DNA of 64,000 nt from Massilia yuzhufengensis (GTDB lineage: Bacteria > Pseudomonadota > Gammaproteobacteria > Burkholderiales > Burkholderiaceae_D), in contig NZ_FOLD01000003.1 in NCBI RefSeq assembly GCF_900112225.1, positions 1 through 64,000 on the forward strand, given 5' to 3'. Below are positions 25,401 through 33,282 of this stretch, piece after piece. Within the stretch, counting starts at the first letter, position 1. Each line of letters opens with the position of its first letter. Under the pieces are notes generated by a model. The model did no database searches. It worked only from the letters and a program-made list of their open reading frames with translations, and had not been told where the DNA came from. A program made the translations under genes and the position numbers.

Positions 25401-25906
25401 ACGACCTGAATGGCGACGGACTGGCCGGCAACGACCTGATGTACATCCCACGCGCCGAAGGTTCGGGCGACGTCGTGTTCTTCGGCGACACCGCTACCAA
25501 CAAGGCCAACGAGTCGCGCTTCTGGGCTACCGTCAACGCCAACGAAGTCCTGCGCAATGCCAAGGGCGGCGTGGTTGGCCGTAACACGGACTTCTCGCCG
25601 TGGACCAACAGCATCGACCTGAAGATCACCCAGGAACTGCCGGGCTTCATGAAGAAGCACAAGGCCAGCTTCGCACTCGACATCCTCAACTTCGGCAACC
25701 TGCTGAACAAGAAGTGGGGCCGTATCGAGGAAGTGGGCTTCCAGTCCGCCGGTGCACAGGCGCGCAGCTTCGTCGACTACCTCGGCCTGGATGCACAGGG
25801 CCGCTACGTCTACGGCGTGCGTAACAACGTGGAAGACCTGGACGTTCGCCAAGCCAAGGGCGAATCGCAGTGGGCCATCCAGGCTACCCTCAAGTACGAG
25901 TTCTAA
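22475..25906 (+). CDS. Oar-like TonB-dependent receptor
   Basis: This 1143-residue outer-membrane transporter starts with MITHQQIRLTKLALALSVAL, a signal ending AFAQ. A carboxypeptidase-regulatory-like beta-sandwich follows (about residues 28-105: GGRISAPDGKPAVGAQVQIV). A plug domain follows (MTIDGVAVNDTFGLEANGSP; NVANYDVTQRGYTGANINAA), and then a long barrel ending in WAIQATLKYEF. The N-terminal extension and size match Oar-like receptors, which often handle large substrates. Flanking exported nucleotide-degrading enzymes suggest a role in uptake of nucleosides, oligonucleotides or related polymers, but this is inference. A strong terminator follows at 25941. Confidence 0.93.
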   Translation: MITHQQIRLTKLALALSVALAAAPAFAQNTTSAIGGRISAPDGKPAVGAQVQIVHAESGSVSNVVTDAEGRYVARGLRVGGPYTIVITKDGVSERRENVFIELAETAAIDATLGQSMQTVTVTGSAARSEIFSNNTMGSVTAITRADLETQASINRNLQDFARIDPRVSQTDKDRGEISVAGQNSRYNSMTIDGVAVNDTFGLEANGSPTARQPISMEAIASVQVNVANYDVTQRGYTGANINAATKSGTNVYHGGAYYVTRDDRLVGERYNRSTDSYTDAPAFKDNTKGLWVSGPLVKDRLFFFALAENYESSRNGPEFGAIGTGTGTTVGISPNQINRLKDIAQSRYNFDLGSTQVPAGTKMKSEERMIKFDWNISDDHRANLRYSKTSQNEPIFPGFSQSGVALSSQFYNQDKTIETLVGQVFSDWTENLSTEFKISQRDYDSVPINAAKLPTMSFSFTGALPADAPAGTRTGTRFLNTGTESSRHNNVLGTKTLDLYAGANYLWGDHEFKVGADYTQNKVYNAFLQNVYGNYTFQCDNNFTYGAVPGASAAGAINCATATAAQIDAAIYENFSRGRPSSYTVQLPVAGGSLSNAIAQFTMKNTGLFLQDNWNVNDRLTVSAGVRVDMTNVDNTPLRNANVALPTVAGNAATFARQTGGYSLDNTRTFDGNKLWQPRVGFNYKFDAARPTQLRGGFGLFQGAAATVWMSNPFSNPGVATRTITCSGSGATRCPNTDGLFTPDVNAQKTVTGSTPAVNVDVLSPSLRQPSIWKANLAFEHELPVAGLVFGAELLATENKDAIFYQHLNLGAPTRTGTDGRALFYSANGLAANCYTFTNNSAGAATGCQNTAKALSNLSYDRVLQAQRTGKGDAQLVTFSVTSPTRKGFGWSVAYTHTNASEVSPLTSSTSNSSWSGRSVFNPNEEVAANSSYLVKERINARLSWEKRFFGEYRTRLGVFYEGREGKPYSWTFNNDLNGDGLAGNDLMYIPRAEGSGDVVFFGDTATNKANESRFWATVNANEVLRNAKGGVVGRNTDFSPWTNSIDLKITQELPGFMKKHKASFALDILNFGNLLNKKWGRIEEVGFQSAGAQARSFVDYLGLDAQGRYVYGVRNNVEDLDVRQAKGESQWAIQATLKYEF

Positions 25907-25940
25907 GCTCTGCGCTTGAAGGCATCCGCCTGATGTGAGG

Positions 25941-25968
25941 ACGGCCGGTGGCGACACCGGCCGTTTTT
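25941..25968 (+). terminator. Rho-independent terminator after Oar-like receptor
   Basis: ACGGCCGGTG and CACCGGCCGT form a perfect 10-base stem around a GCGA-type loop, followed by a run of T. It lies 35 bases after the receptor stop codon. Confidence 0.88.
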
Positions 25969-26078
25969 TATTGGGTGAAGGCCTGCCCTTGCCGGCCCTG
26001 TAAAGATGGCCGGCCCTCAGGACCCCATGTGATAATGCGGCTGGCTCACGCGCTCCCGCCCTTGATCGAGACACTTCC

Positions 26079-27776
26079 ATGACCATTTCCCTGCCTGCCC
26101 CGGCACCCCTTTCCCGCGCCGCGCTGGCCGTCGCCCTGGCCCTTGGCCTGGCCGGCTGCGCCGCCACCGCCGGCCGTGCGCCGGTAACGATCAACCTGGT
26201 TGCCATGAACGATTTCCATGGCAACCTCGAAGCGAGCCGCTACATCCCGACCGCGCCCGACGGCGCCAAGGGCCAGCCGATCCGCGCCGGCGGCGCCGAA
26301 GCGGTGGCCGCCGCGCTGCAGGCCTGGCGCAAGCAGGACCAGGACCTGATCTTCGTCGCCGCCGGCGACCTGGTGGGCGCCAGCCCGGCCATGTCCTCGC
26401 TGTGGGCTGACGAGCCGACCATCGAAGCGCTCAACATGCTGGGCCTGCACGCCAGCGCAGCCGGCAACCACGAATTCGATGCCGGCCGCAAGGAACTGCT
26501 GCGCCAGCAGCGCGGCGGCTGCGACTCGCCACGCCCGGCCAAGGCCTGCCAGATGGCGCCCAACTTCGGCGGCGCCAAGTTCACCTGGCTGGCCGCCAAC
26601 GTGGTCGACAGCGCCACCGGCAAGCCCTTCATCCCGGCCTACCGCATCGAACAGAGCAGGGGCGTCAAGGTGGGCCTGGTGGGCGCGGTCCTGCAGGACA
26701 CCCAGTCGGTGGTGATGGCCTCGGGTATCGCCGGCCTGACCTTCGGCGACGAAGCCGATGCGATCAACCGCGCAATTCCCGCGATGCGCGCCGAAGGCGC
26801 CGAGGTGATCGTGGTGCTGGTGCACGAAGGCGGCACCACCACGGACAACCCGATGACGCCAGGCTGCACCAACCTGAAAGGCCCGATCGTCGACATCGTC
26901 AAGAAGCTCGACCCGGCGGTGCGCCTGGTCGTCACCGGCCACACCCACCAGGGCTACCTGTGCAAGGTCGGCGATCGCACCGTGACCCAGGCGTCGTCCT
27001 ACGGCCACCTGCTGACCCGCATCGCCATGACGGTGCAGCAGGGCGCACCGGGCAACGTGGCCGACATCAAGGTCGAGAACGTCCTGATGAAGGCGGGCGA
27101 CTATCCTGCCGACGAGAAGATGGTGGCTTTTGTTGCCAAGGTCAAGGAAAGCAGCCGCGCGGCGCTGACCCGCCCGATCGCACGCCTGCCCGCGGCGCCC
27201 GTGCTGCGCAAGCAGAACGAGGCCGGCGAAGCGCCGCTCGGCAACCTGATCGCCGACGCCATCCTGGCCGCCACCCGCAACCTGGGCGTGCAGATCGGCT
27301 TCATGAACGAAGGCGGCATCCGCAAGGACCTGGAAGCCGGCGAAGGCAACGTGGCCGCCTTTGGCCAGACCCAGGCCGTGCTCCCGTTCGGGAATACGCT
27401 GGTGGCGATGGACCTGACCGGCGCCCAGATCCGCCAGCTGCTCGAGCAGCAGTGGCGTTCGGCCTCGAGCAATGGCTCGATGCTGCAGGTGTCGAACGGC
27501 TTCTCCTACACCTGGGACGCCAGGCGCCCGGTGGGCAGCCGCGTGACCGGCATGCGCCTGGACGGCAAGCCGCTGGCCGATACCACGACCTACCGCATCG
27601 TCGCCAATAACTTCCTGGCCGAAGGCGGCGACAACTTCCCGGAATTCGCCAAGGGGACCAATCGCCTCGAGACCGGCATGCTGGACCTCGACGCCTTCAC
27701 CGACTACCTGCGCGCCAGCGAAGGGCAGGGCGCATCGCTCGCCCCGGCTGCCCCGCGCATCATCAAGGCCCAATAA
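26079..27776 (+). CDS. Lipoprotein 5'-nucleotidase/bifunctional metallophosphatase
   Basis: This 565-residue UshA-like enzyme would remove phosphate from nucleotides in the periplasm. A lipoprotein signal ends in LAGC at about residue 27. The metallophosphatase domain carries AMNDFHGNLE, AAGDLVGASP, SAAGNHEFDAG, VLVHEGGTT and VTGHTHQGYL, the usual two-metal ligands in order. The C-terminal 5'-nucleotidase substrate domain contains GFMNEGGIRKDL and NNFLAEGGDNFPEF. It is followed after 22 bases by the S1/P1 nuclease gene on the same strand, so the two probably work in series on RNA or single-stranded DNA. The lipobox differs from E. coli UshA, which is soluble. Confidence 0.93.
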   Translation: MTISLPAPAPLSRAALAVALALGLAGCAATAGRAPVTINLVAMNDFHGNLEASRYIPTAPDGAKGQPIRAGGAEAVAAALQAWRKQDQDLIFVAAGDLVGASPAMSSLWADEPTIEALNMLGLHASAAGNHEFDAGRKELLRQQRGGCDSPRPAKACQMAPNFGGAKFTWLAANVVDSATGKPFIPAYRIEQSRGVKVGLVGAVLQDTQSVVMASGIAGLTFGDEADAINRAIPAMRAEGAEVIVVLVHEGGTTTDNPMTPGCTNLKGPIVDIVKKLDPAVRLVVTGHTHQGYLCKVGDRTVTQASSYGHLLTRIAMTVQQGAPGNVADIKVENVLMKAGDYPADEKMVAFVAKVKESSRAALTRPIARLPAAPVLRKQNEAGEAPLGNLIADAILAATRNLGVQIGFMNEGGIRKDLEAGEGNVAAFGQTQAVLPFGNTLVAMDLTGAQIRQLLEQQWRSASSNGSMLQVSNGFSYTWDARRPVGSRVTGMRLDGKPLADTTTYRIVANNFLAEGGDNFPEFAKGTNRLETGMLDLDAFTDYLRASEGQGASLAPAAPRIIKAQ

Positions 27777-27798
27777 GCCTGTTACAAAGAGGATGACC

Positions 27799-28860
27799 AT
27801 GAAAAAACTGGCATGTGTACTCGCGCTGGCCAGCGCATTCGCATCGATGGACGCCGCCGCCTGGGGCCGCGACGGCCACAAGGCGGTCGGCGCCATCGCC
27901 GACAGGCTGCTCAAGGGCAGCGCCGCGCAACGGCAGATCCAGGCGCTGCTGCTGCCGGGCGAGACGCTCGAATCCATCGCCAACTGGGCCGACTGCGTCA
28001 AGGGTACGTACTGCGGCCCGCAGACCCCGGAGATGCTCGACTACGTCAACGGCAACCCGAAGCACAGCGAGTACCACTACACGGACGTGCCGTTCATGCT
28101 CGAGAAGTACCATGACCACGGCGTGGGCACGGCCGATGTCGACATCGTCCAGACCCTGAAGCAGTGCATCGCGGTCCTGCAGGGCAAGACCGACCCGGCG
28201 CTGAACCCGCACAAGTTCACCAAGCGCCAGGCCCTGATCCTGCTGGCCCACTTCGCCGGCGACATCCACCAGCCGCTGCATGTGGGGGCGGCGTTCGTCA
28301 GCAAGGACGGCAAGTTCGTGGCGCCCAGGACCCATGCCGAGGTCGACGAGGCCGCGATCTTCGATTCGCGCGGCGGCAACAACCTGCTGCTGGACGACGC
28401 CAGGATCACGTCGCTGGCCGACGGCCTGATCGGCCCGGGCGAAGCACGGCCGGTGCGCGAAGGCGTGCCGGCGGCGCTGACCAAGCCCTTCCACTCCTAC
28501 TGGGACAGCACCGCGGTCGATTACGCCTTCCGCCGCATCAAGACCCGTACCCCGGACCAGTTCGCGGACGCGGCCATCGCCGCCAACCCGCAAGTGGCCA
28601 AGGCCAAGGGCGACCCGATCACCTGGCCCTACCAGTGGGCGGACGACGCGCTGGTGGTGGCCAAGCTGGCCTACGCCGATGTGGTGCCGGGCAAGCTCAC
28701 GCCGCAGACCAGCAAGAAGGGCGAAACCTATTACACCTTCGCGCTGGAAGTGCCGGCCAATTATCCGGTGCCGAGTTCGGCGATTGCGAAGACCCAGCTG
28801 ATCAAGGGCGGGTATAACCTGGCGGCGATTCTGCAGGCGATTTATCCGGAAAAGGGGTGA
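27799..28860 (+). CDS. Secreted S1/P1-type nuclease
   Basis: This 353-residue protein belongs to the zinc-dependent S1/P1 family, which cuts single-stranded nucleic acids and releases 5'-nucleotides. The signal ends in DAAA, leaving Trp as mature residue 1 (WGRDGHK), as required because the N-terminal Trp is a zinc ligand. Other ligands are in ESIANWADCVK, HYTDVPF and LAHFAGDIHQPLHVG. A second ATG (27799) is preferred because AGAGG lies six bases upstream; the ATG at 27793 touches that site. It follows the 5'-nucleotidase gene by 22 bases. The products of one are substrates of the other. Confidence 0.95.
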   Translation: MKKLACVLALASAFASMDAAAWGRDGHKAVGAIADRLLKGSAAQRQIQALLLPGETLESIANWADCVKGTYCGPQTPEMLDYVNGNPKHSEYHYTDVPFMLEKYHDHGVGTADVDIVQTLKQCIAVLQGKTDPALNPHKFTKRQALILLAHFAGDIHQPLHVGAAFVSKDGKFVAPRTHAEVDEAAIFDSRGGNNLLLDDARITSLADGLIGPGEARPVREGVPAALTKPFHSYWDSTAVDYAFRRIKTRTPDQFADAAIAANPQVAKAKGDPITWPYQWADDALVVAKLAYADVVPGKLTPQTSKKGETYYTFALEVPANYPVPSSAIAKTQLIKGGYNLAAILQAIYPEKG

Positions 28861-28909
28861 GTTTTCCTGTAGGACCGTTAGCTCGTTCTTCATTCGTTAA
28901 CGTTTGATC

Positions 28910-29004
28910 CGTCATCCCGGCGCAGGCCGGGATCCAATGCCGCAGCACAGTGTGAACGTAACGCTATGCAGCGAACTTGGATCCCGGCCTTCGCCGGGAT
29001 GACG
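28910..29004. repeat. Inverted REP-like pair (CGTCATCCCGGCG family)
   Basis: Two 28-base arms (28910-28937 and 28977-29004) are reverse complements apart from one base, and each arm is itself a hairpin (CCCGGC..GCCGGG). The family recurs at 41694-41805 and, as a single hairpin, at 54194-54225. It lies between the nuclease gene and the blaI-like gene and may end the upstream transcript. Confidence 0.8.
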
Positions 29005-29129
29005 TTTACACGGTAGTGGTGTAGTGAGCGCGGGGAGCTGTTCACCTTCCTTACCCACCACACCTAAGGCTTGCTCCAATGTGACACATGTCGTATCCTT
29101 GCGTCATCCGTCACACGCAGGAGCACGTC

Positions 29130-29504
29130 ATGTCCATCCCCTCCGTCACCGAACTGACGTTGCTGAAATGCCTGTGGCGCCAGCACCCCCTGTCGGCCCG
29201 TGAGCTCCACGACCAGGCCGCGCAGGAGCTGCACTGGTCCTACTCTTCCACCCGCAAGACCCTCGAGCGGATGGTGGAAAAAGGCATGGTCGAGATCCAG
29301 TCCGTGCACGGCGTGAACGTGTACGCGGCGGCGCTGGACAAGATCGGGACGCTGGCCGCGTTCGCGCGCGACTTCGGGCAGCGCATCATGGAGATGGACC
29401 AGCCGCTGCCTGTCAACATGTTCACCGGCTCGAAGCTGGTCACCGATGCCGAACTGGCCGAGCTGGAGCAGCTGCTGCACGATTGGCCCGGGTCGAAGGA
29501 ATGA
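29130..29504 (+). CDS. BlaI/MecI/CopY-family repressor
   Basis: This 124-residue winged-helix protein has the family pattern: VTELTLLKCLWRQHPLSARE at the start, then YSSTRKTLERMVEKGMVEIQ as the recognition helix and wing. The ATG at 29130 follows a CAGGAG site; an upstream ATG lacks one. BlaI-type repressors bind as dimers and are removed by proteolysis triggered by a membrane metalloprotease. Here that partner is the next gene, whose ATG overlaps this stop codon (ATGA). The C-terminal half, usually the dimerisation and cleavage region, differs from classical BlaI, so the cleavage site cannot be assigned. Confidence 0.9.
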   Translation: MSIPSVTELTLLKCLWRQHPLSARELHDQAAQELHWSYSSTRKTLERMVEKGMVEIQSVHGVNVYAAALDKIGTLAAFARDFGQRIMEMDQPLPVNMFTGSKLVTDAELAELEQLLHDWPGSKE

Positions 29505-30991
29505 GCATGGCCACCTCCAGCTTCCCGCTCATCTTCCTGCAGGCCGGCATCAGCGCCGTCCTCGCCTGCGCCGTCGCCTGGAGCCTGTTGCGCCTGGCGC
29601 GCCGCGCCTTCCCCGGCCTGGACGCGCGCCGTACGCCGTGGCTGCTGGCCAAGCTGGCCGGCGCCGCCGTGCTGGTGCTGGTGATGCTGCCCGGTTCGGC
29701 CAGATGGAGCCTGTTCGCCAGCGCGCCCGAGGCGCTCGTCGCCGGATTCGCCGCGCCCCTGGCCGCAGGCAGCCTTGGCGGCGCGCTCCCGTACGGGGCC
29801 GCCGAGCCGGCCGCCGGCGACGCGCTGGCGGCGCTTGCCTGGCTGTGGCTGGCGATCTACGTGGCCGGCGCCGGTGCGCATGTCCTGCGCTGGGCGCGCA
29901 TGCGGCGCGCGCTGCGCGCGCTCCTGCTGGCGGCCGAGCCCCTCGACGGGCCGGCCCTGCGCGCGCACCCGGCGCTCGGCGCGCGTCGCCGCGGCCTGCC
30001 GCCGGTGCTGGAGATCGATGCCCCGGTGTCGCCGATGCTCGCCGGCCTGTTCCAGCCGGTCCTGCTGCTGCCCACCCACATGCGCGCACTGCCGCCTGCG
30101 CAACAGCGCTTGATCGTCGCGCATGAACTGATGCACCTGCGCCGCCGCGATCATTTGTGGCAGCATGCGGGCGCGCTGCTGCAGGCGCTGCTCTGGTTCG
30201 TGCCCTTCGCCCACGGTTTCCAGCAGCGCCTGCAATGGGCGATGGAACTCGGGTGCGACCGTGCGGTGCTGGCGGGCCGCCCGGACAGCGAACGCCGCGA
30301 CTATGCGGCCGCCTTGCTGGCGCAACTGGCGGTGCTGGCGAAGGGCCTGGCGACGGCGCACACGGCGCGCAGCGCGCTGCCTTTCGGTGTGGGCGGCGCG
30401 CAGGACGTGGCCGCGCGCATCCGCCTGATTCGCGAGGCCCGGCCGGCGCCCAGGTTCAGCGCGGCGAGCCTGCTTTCCCTGCTGCTCCTGCCGGGCTTGT
30501 GCGGCGCCAGCGTGCTGCTGCAGCCGCAGTTCGCATGGCGCGAGTCGGGCGACGAAGCGCCCGTGGCGGGCGATGCACCGGCCGGCTGGCAGGCGCCGCT
30601 GGCCCAGCTGCGCGTCACGGGCGAATACGGCGAGATCAACCGGCCGGGCGGCAGGCCGCACAGGGGCATGGATTTCGGCGCCGCGCGCGGCACCGCCGTA
30701 CTGACGCCGGCCGCAGGCAGGGTGAGCATCTCCACCGACCGCTACGAGGGCGGCGCCCGCTATGGCAAGGTGGTGGTCATCGAGCACGCCGAGGGCACGC
30801 GCACGCTGTATGCGCACCTCGACCAGCGCCTGGTGCGGGCCGGCGACAGCGTGCGTGCCGGGCAGCCCATCGCCCTGTCGGGCGCCACCGGCAAAGTCAC
30901 CGGCCCGCACCTGCACTTCGAAGTGTCGCGCAAAGGCGCGCCGATCGACCCCCAGCTGGTGCTGGGAGGCGCGCTGGCCCAGCGGCGCTGA
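29501..30991 (+). CDS. BlaR1-like M56 sensor fused to M23 peptidase
   Basis: This is a 496-residue membrane protein. The N-terminal half is BlaR1/MecR1-like: membrane segments near residues 5-30, 45-65 and 105-130, then a cytoplasmic zincin motif VAHELMHLRRRDH near residue 210. A further segment near 320-340 (LLSLLLLPGLCGASVLL) crosses to the periplasm. In place of a penicillin-binding sensor it carries an M23 endopeptidase domain (about 375-495) with RPHRGMDFGAARGT and GPHLHFEV, the HxxxD and HxH zinc ligands. So one chain combines a repressor-cleaving protease with a likely peptidoglycan-cutting or -sensing domain. It is translationally coupled to the BlaI-like gene. The ligand is unknown; a cell-wall signal is the obvious guess. 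Confidence 0.9.
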   Translation: MSMATSSFPLIFLQAGISAVLACAVAWSLLRLARRAFPGLDARRTPWLLAKLAGAAVLVLVMLPGSARWSLFASAPEALVAGFAAPLAAGSLGGALPYGAAEPAAGDALAALAWLWLAIYVAGAGAHVLRWARMRRALRALLLAAEPLDGPALRAHPALGARRRGLPPVLEIDAPVSPMLAGLFQPVLLLPTHMRALPPAQQRLIVAHELMHLRRRDHLWQHAGALLQALLWFVPFAHGFQQRLQWAMELGCDRAVLAGRPDSERRDYAAALLAQLAVLAKGLATAHTARSALPFGVGGAQDVAARIRLIREARPAPRFSAASLLSLLLLPGLCGASVLLQPQFAWRESGDEAPVAGDAPAGWQAPLAQLRVTGEYGEINRPGGRPHRGMDFGAARGTAVLTPAAGRVSISTDRYEGGARYGKVVVIEHAEGTRTLYAHLDQRLVRAGDSVRAGQPIALSGATGKVTGPHLHFEVSRKGAPIDPQLVLGGALAQRR

Positions 30992-31043
30992 GGCAGGCCG
31001 CCCCGCACGCGCTTCTCCGTTCACCCCTTCTCCCGGAATCCCC

Positions 31044-33182
31044 ATGCGACTCATCCGAACCGGCAGCGCCGGCGCGCTGCTGCTGGCAGCGCACGTGCCT
31101 GCGTTTGCCCAATCCGCGGCTGCACCGGTACAGCAGGTCGTCGTCAGCGCCGCCGCCAACGGGCGCGAACGATCGATCACCACCGCCATCGTCGTCGGGC
31201 GCGACGAGATCCTGCGCCAGGGCGACGCCACGCTGGCCGAGGTGTTGAAGCGCCAACCCGGCGTCACCATCGACGCAACCCCCGGCAAGCCGGCGGCGAT
31301 CCGCATGCGCGGCATGGGTGGCGGCTATGTGGCGATCCTGCTCAACGGCCTGCCGGCGCCGGGCGACTTTTCGCTCGAGTCGATCAGCCCGGACCTGGTG
31401 GAACGCATCGAGATCCAGCGCGCCGCTACCGCGGAAACCAGCAGCCAGGCCATGGCCGGCACCATCAACGTGATCCTGCGCCGCGCCGGCGCCGCAAAGG
31501 GCGCCGCTGCGAGCGACATCAAGCTCGGAAGCGCCTTCGCGCGCGGCCGCGTGGCGCCGCAACTGGTGGCCCAGCACAGCGGGCGCGAGGGAGCGCTGGC
31601 CTATTCGCTGACGGCGACCCTCAGGCGCCACGAGAACCCGATCGCCGCCCTCACCACCGAGGAAGGGCTGGAACCGGCGCTGCTGCGCCGCACCGCCTGG
31701 ACCGACCACCAGGTGGAAGACCTGCTGGAACTGGCGCCGCGCCTGTCGTGGCAAGCCACGAGCGCCGATTCCATCACCTCCCAGAGCTACCTGCGCAAGC
31801 GCCGCATCGATAACCTCAAGCGCGAGCGCGAGCGCACCGACATTGGCCCCCCGACCGCTTTCCCGCACGCCGTGCACACCTACCAGACCGCGCCCCTGAA
31901 CGCCTATGCCGACCTGGCCTGGACCCGCAAGCTCGACGCCGGCGCGCGCCTGGCGGCCAGGCTGTCGGGTTTCTACACGACGCGCGACGCCGATTTCGAC
32001 TACCGCGGCCTGGACCCGGCCGACCGGCTGCTCGAACTGCACCGCGTCGCTTCCGGTCCGACCGAGCGCGAATGGACCTTCAGTGGCAGCTGGCGCCGGC
32101 CCTGGAGGAACAATCATGCGCTGGCCGCCGGCTGGGAGTTTGGCCGCAAGGGACGCCATGAATACCGGCGCGAGCGCCAGACCGACGCCGGCGGCGCACT
32201 GCTGCGCGCCAGCGATGAGCACTACCGCGCCACGGTCGCGCGCAGCGCCCTGTTCATCCAGGACGAGTGGGACATCGACGCCGCCTGGTCGGCCTACGTC
32301 GGCCTGCGCCGCGAAGACCTGCATACGACCGGGCAGGGCAACGCCGCCGCGCCGGTCGATGTCGATGCGGGCGCCTGGAGCCCGATCTTCCAGGCGCTGT
32401 TCAAGCCGCAGCGCCTTGACGGCGATACCGGTCCGCGCGACCAGTTCCGCCTGGCGGCCAGCCGCACCTACAAGGCGCCGAACATCATCCAGCTGATGCC
32501 GCGCCGCTACACGGTCGACAATAACAACAACGCCACCAACCCGGACCAGCAGGGCAACCCGGCGCTGCGTCCGGAACTGGCCTTCGGCATCGACCTGGCG
32601 TGGGAACGCTATACGGGCAAGGACGGCATGGTGAGCGTGAGCGCCTTCCACAAGCGCATCCACGACATCACGCTGGTGCGCCTCGACCAGCGCGATGGCG
32701 CCTGGACCGCGATACCGGACAACCAGGGCAGCGCCACCGTCTACGGCATCGAGCTGGAAGGCCGGACCACGCGCGGCCCGTTCGCGGCGCGCATGCACCT
32801 GGCGCGCAACTGGTCGCGCATCGACAGCGTGCCGGGGCCCGACAATCGCATCGAAGGCCAGGCTGCGTGGAGCGGCAGTATCGGGCTGGATGTCGCATCG
32901 CCCGCCAGGCGCATCGAGCTGGGTGGCAGTTTCACTTATCGGGGAGCGCTCGCCCATCGCTCGAGCGCGGTGCTCTCGAGCGACAGCGGCCCTGGTCGCC
33001 AGCTCGACCTGTACGCGCTATGGAAGCGCGATGCGCAGTCGCGCCTGCGGCTGTCGGTAGCCGACCTGCTGCACCAGGATGTGCGCGAACGCCTGCTCTA
33101 CGCCTGCCGCAACCCGCTGGCACGCACGACGCTCTACAGCCGGCGGCCGGTCTGGCGCCTGATGTGGGAACAATCCCTGTGA
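31044..33182 (+). CDS. TonB-dependent receptor
   Basis: This 712-residue outer-membrane receptor starts MRLIRTGSAGALLLAAHVPA with a cleavable signal ending AFAQ. The plug is recognisable: LAEVLKRQPGVTIDATPGKP, IRMRGMGGGYVAILLNGLPA and AATAETSSQAMAGTINVIL. The barrel includes FRLAASRTYKAPNIIQLMPR and DISNP-like NNNNATNPDQQGNPALRPEL. The protein ends WEQSL rather than in the usual Phe, so the last strand is slightly atypical. It begins 52 bases after the M56/M23 gene and may belong to the same regulon. Substrate is not predictable; a siderophore or a cell-wall-derived compound are both possible. Confidence 0.9.
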   Translation: MRLIRTGSAGALLLAAHVPAFAQSAAAPVQQVVVSAAANGRERSITTAIVVGRDEILRQGDATLAEVLKRQPGVTIDATPGKPAAIRMRGMGGGYVAILLNGLPAPGDFSLESISPDLVERIEIQRAATAETSSQAMAGTINVILRRAGAAKGAAASDIKLGSAFARGRVAPQLVAQHSGREGALAYSLTATLRRHENPIAALTTEEGLEPALLRRTAWTDHQVEDLLELAPRLSWQATSADSITSQSYLRKRRIDNLKRERERTDIGPPTAFPHAVHTYQTAPLNAYADLAWTRKLDAGARLAARLSGFYTTRDADFDYRGLDPADRLLELHRVASGPTEREWTFSGSWRRPWRNNHALAAGWEFGRKGRHEYRRERQTDAGGALLRASDEHYRATVARSALFIQDEWDIDAAWSAYVGLRREDLHTTGQGNAAAPVDVDAGAWSPIFQALFKPQRLDGDTGPRDQFRLAASRTYKAPNIIQLMPRRYTVDNNNNATNPDQQGNPALRPELAFGIDLAWERYTGKDGMVSVSAFHKRIHDITLVRLDQRDGAWTAIPDNQGSATVYGIELEGRTTRGPFAARMHLARNWSRIDSVPGPDNRIEGQAAWSGSIGLDVASPARRIELGGSFTYRGALAHRSSAVLSSDSGPGRQLDLYALWKRDAQSRLRLSVADLLHQDVRERLLYACRNPLARTTLYSRRPVWRLMWEQSL

Positions 33183-33282
33183 ACAGGGTGCCGTAGAAAG
33201 GAACCCGCGTGGACGTGCGCGGCGCGCATCCAGGACGGTCTTGGTTAGAATCCGGCTCACCACCGATTCCTTCCTGTCCACC

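Noticed and set aside
22472..26224. 1250-codon leftward ORF opposite the Oar-like receptor
   Set aside because: The translation is low-complexity Ala/Val/Gly/Arg without any fold; the receptor on the plus strand has signal, plug and barrel motifs.
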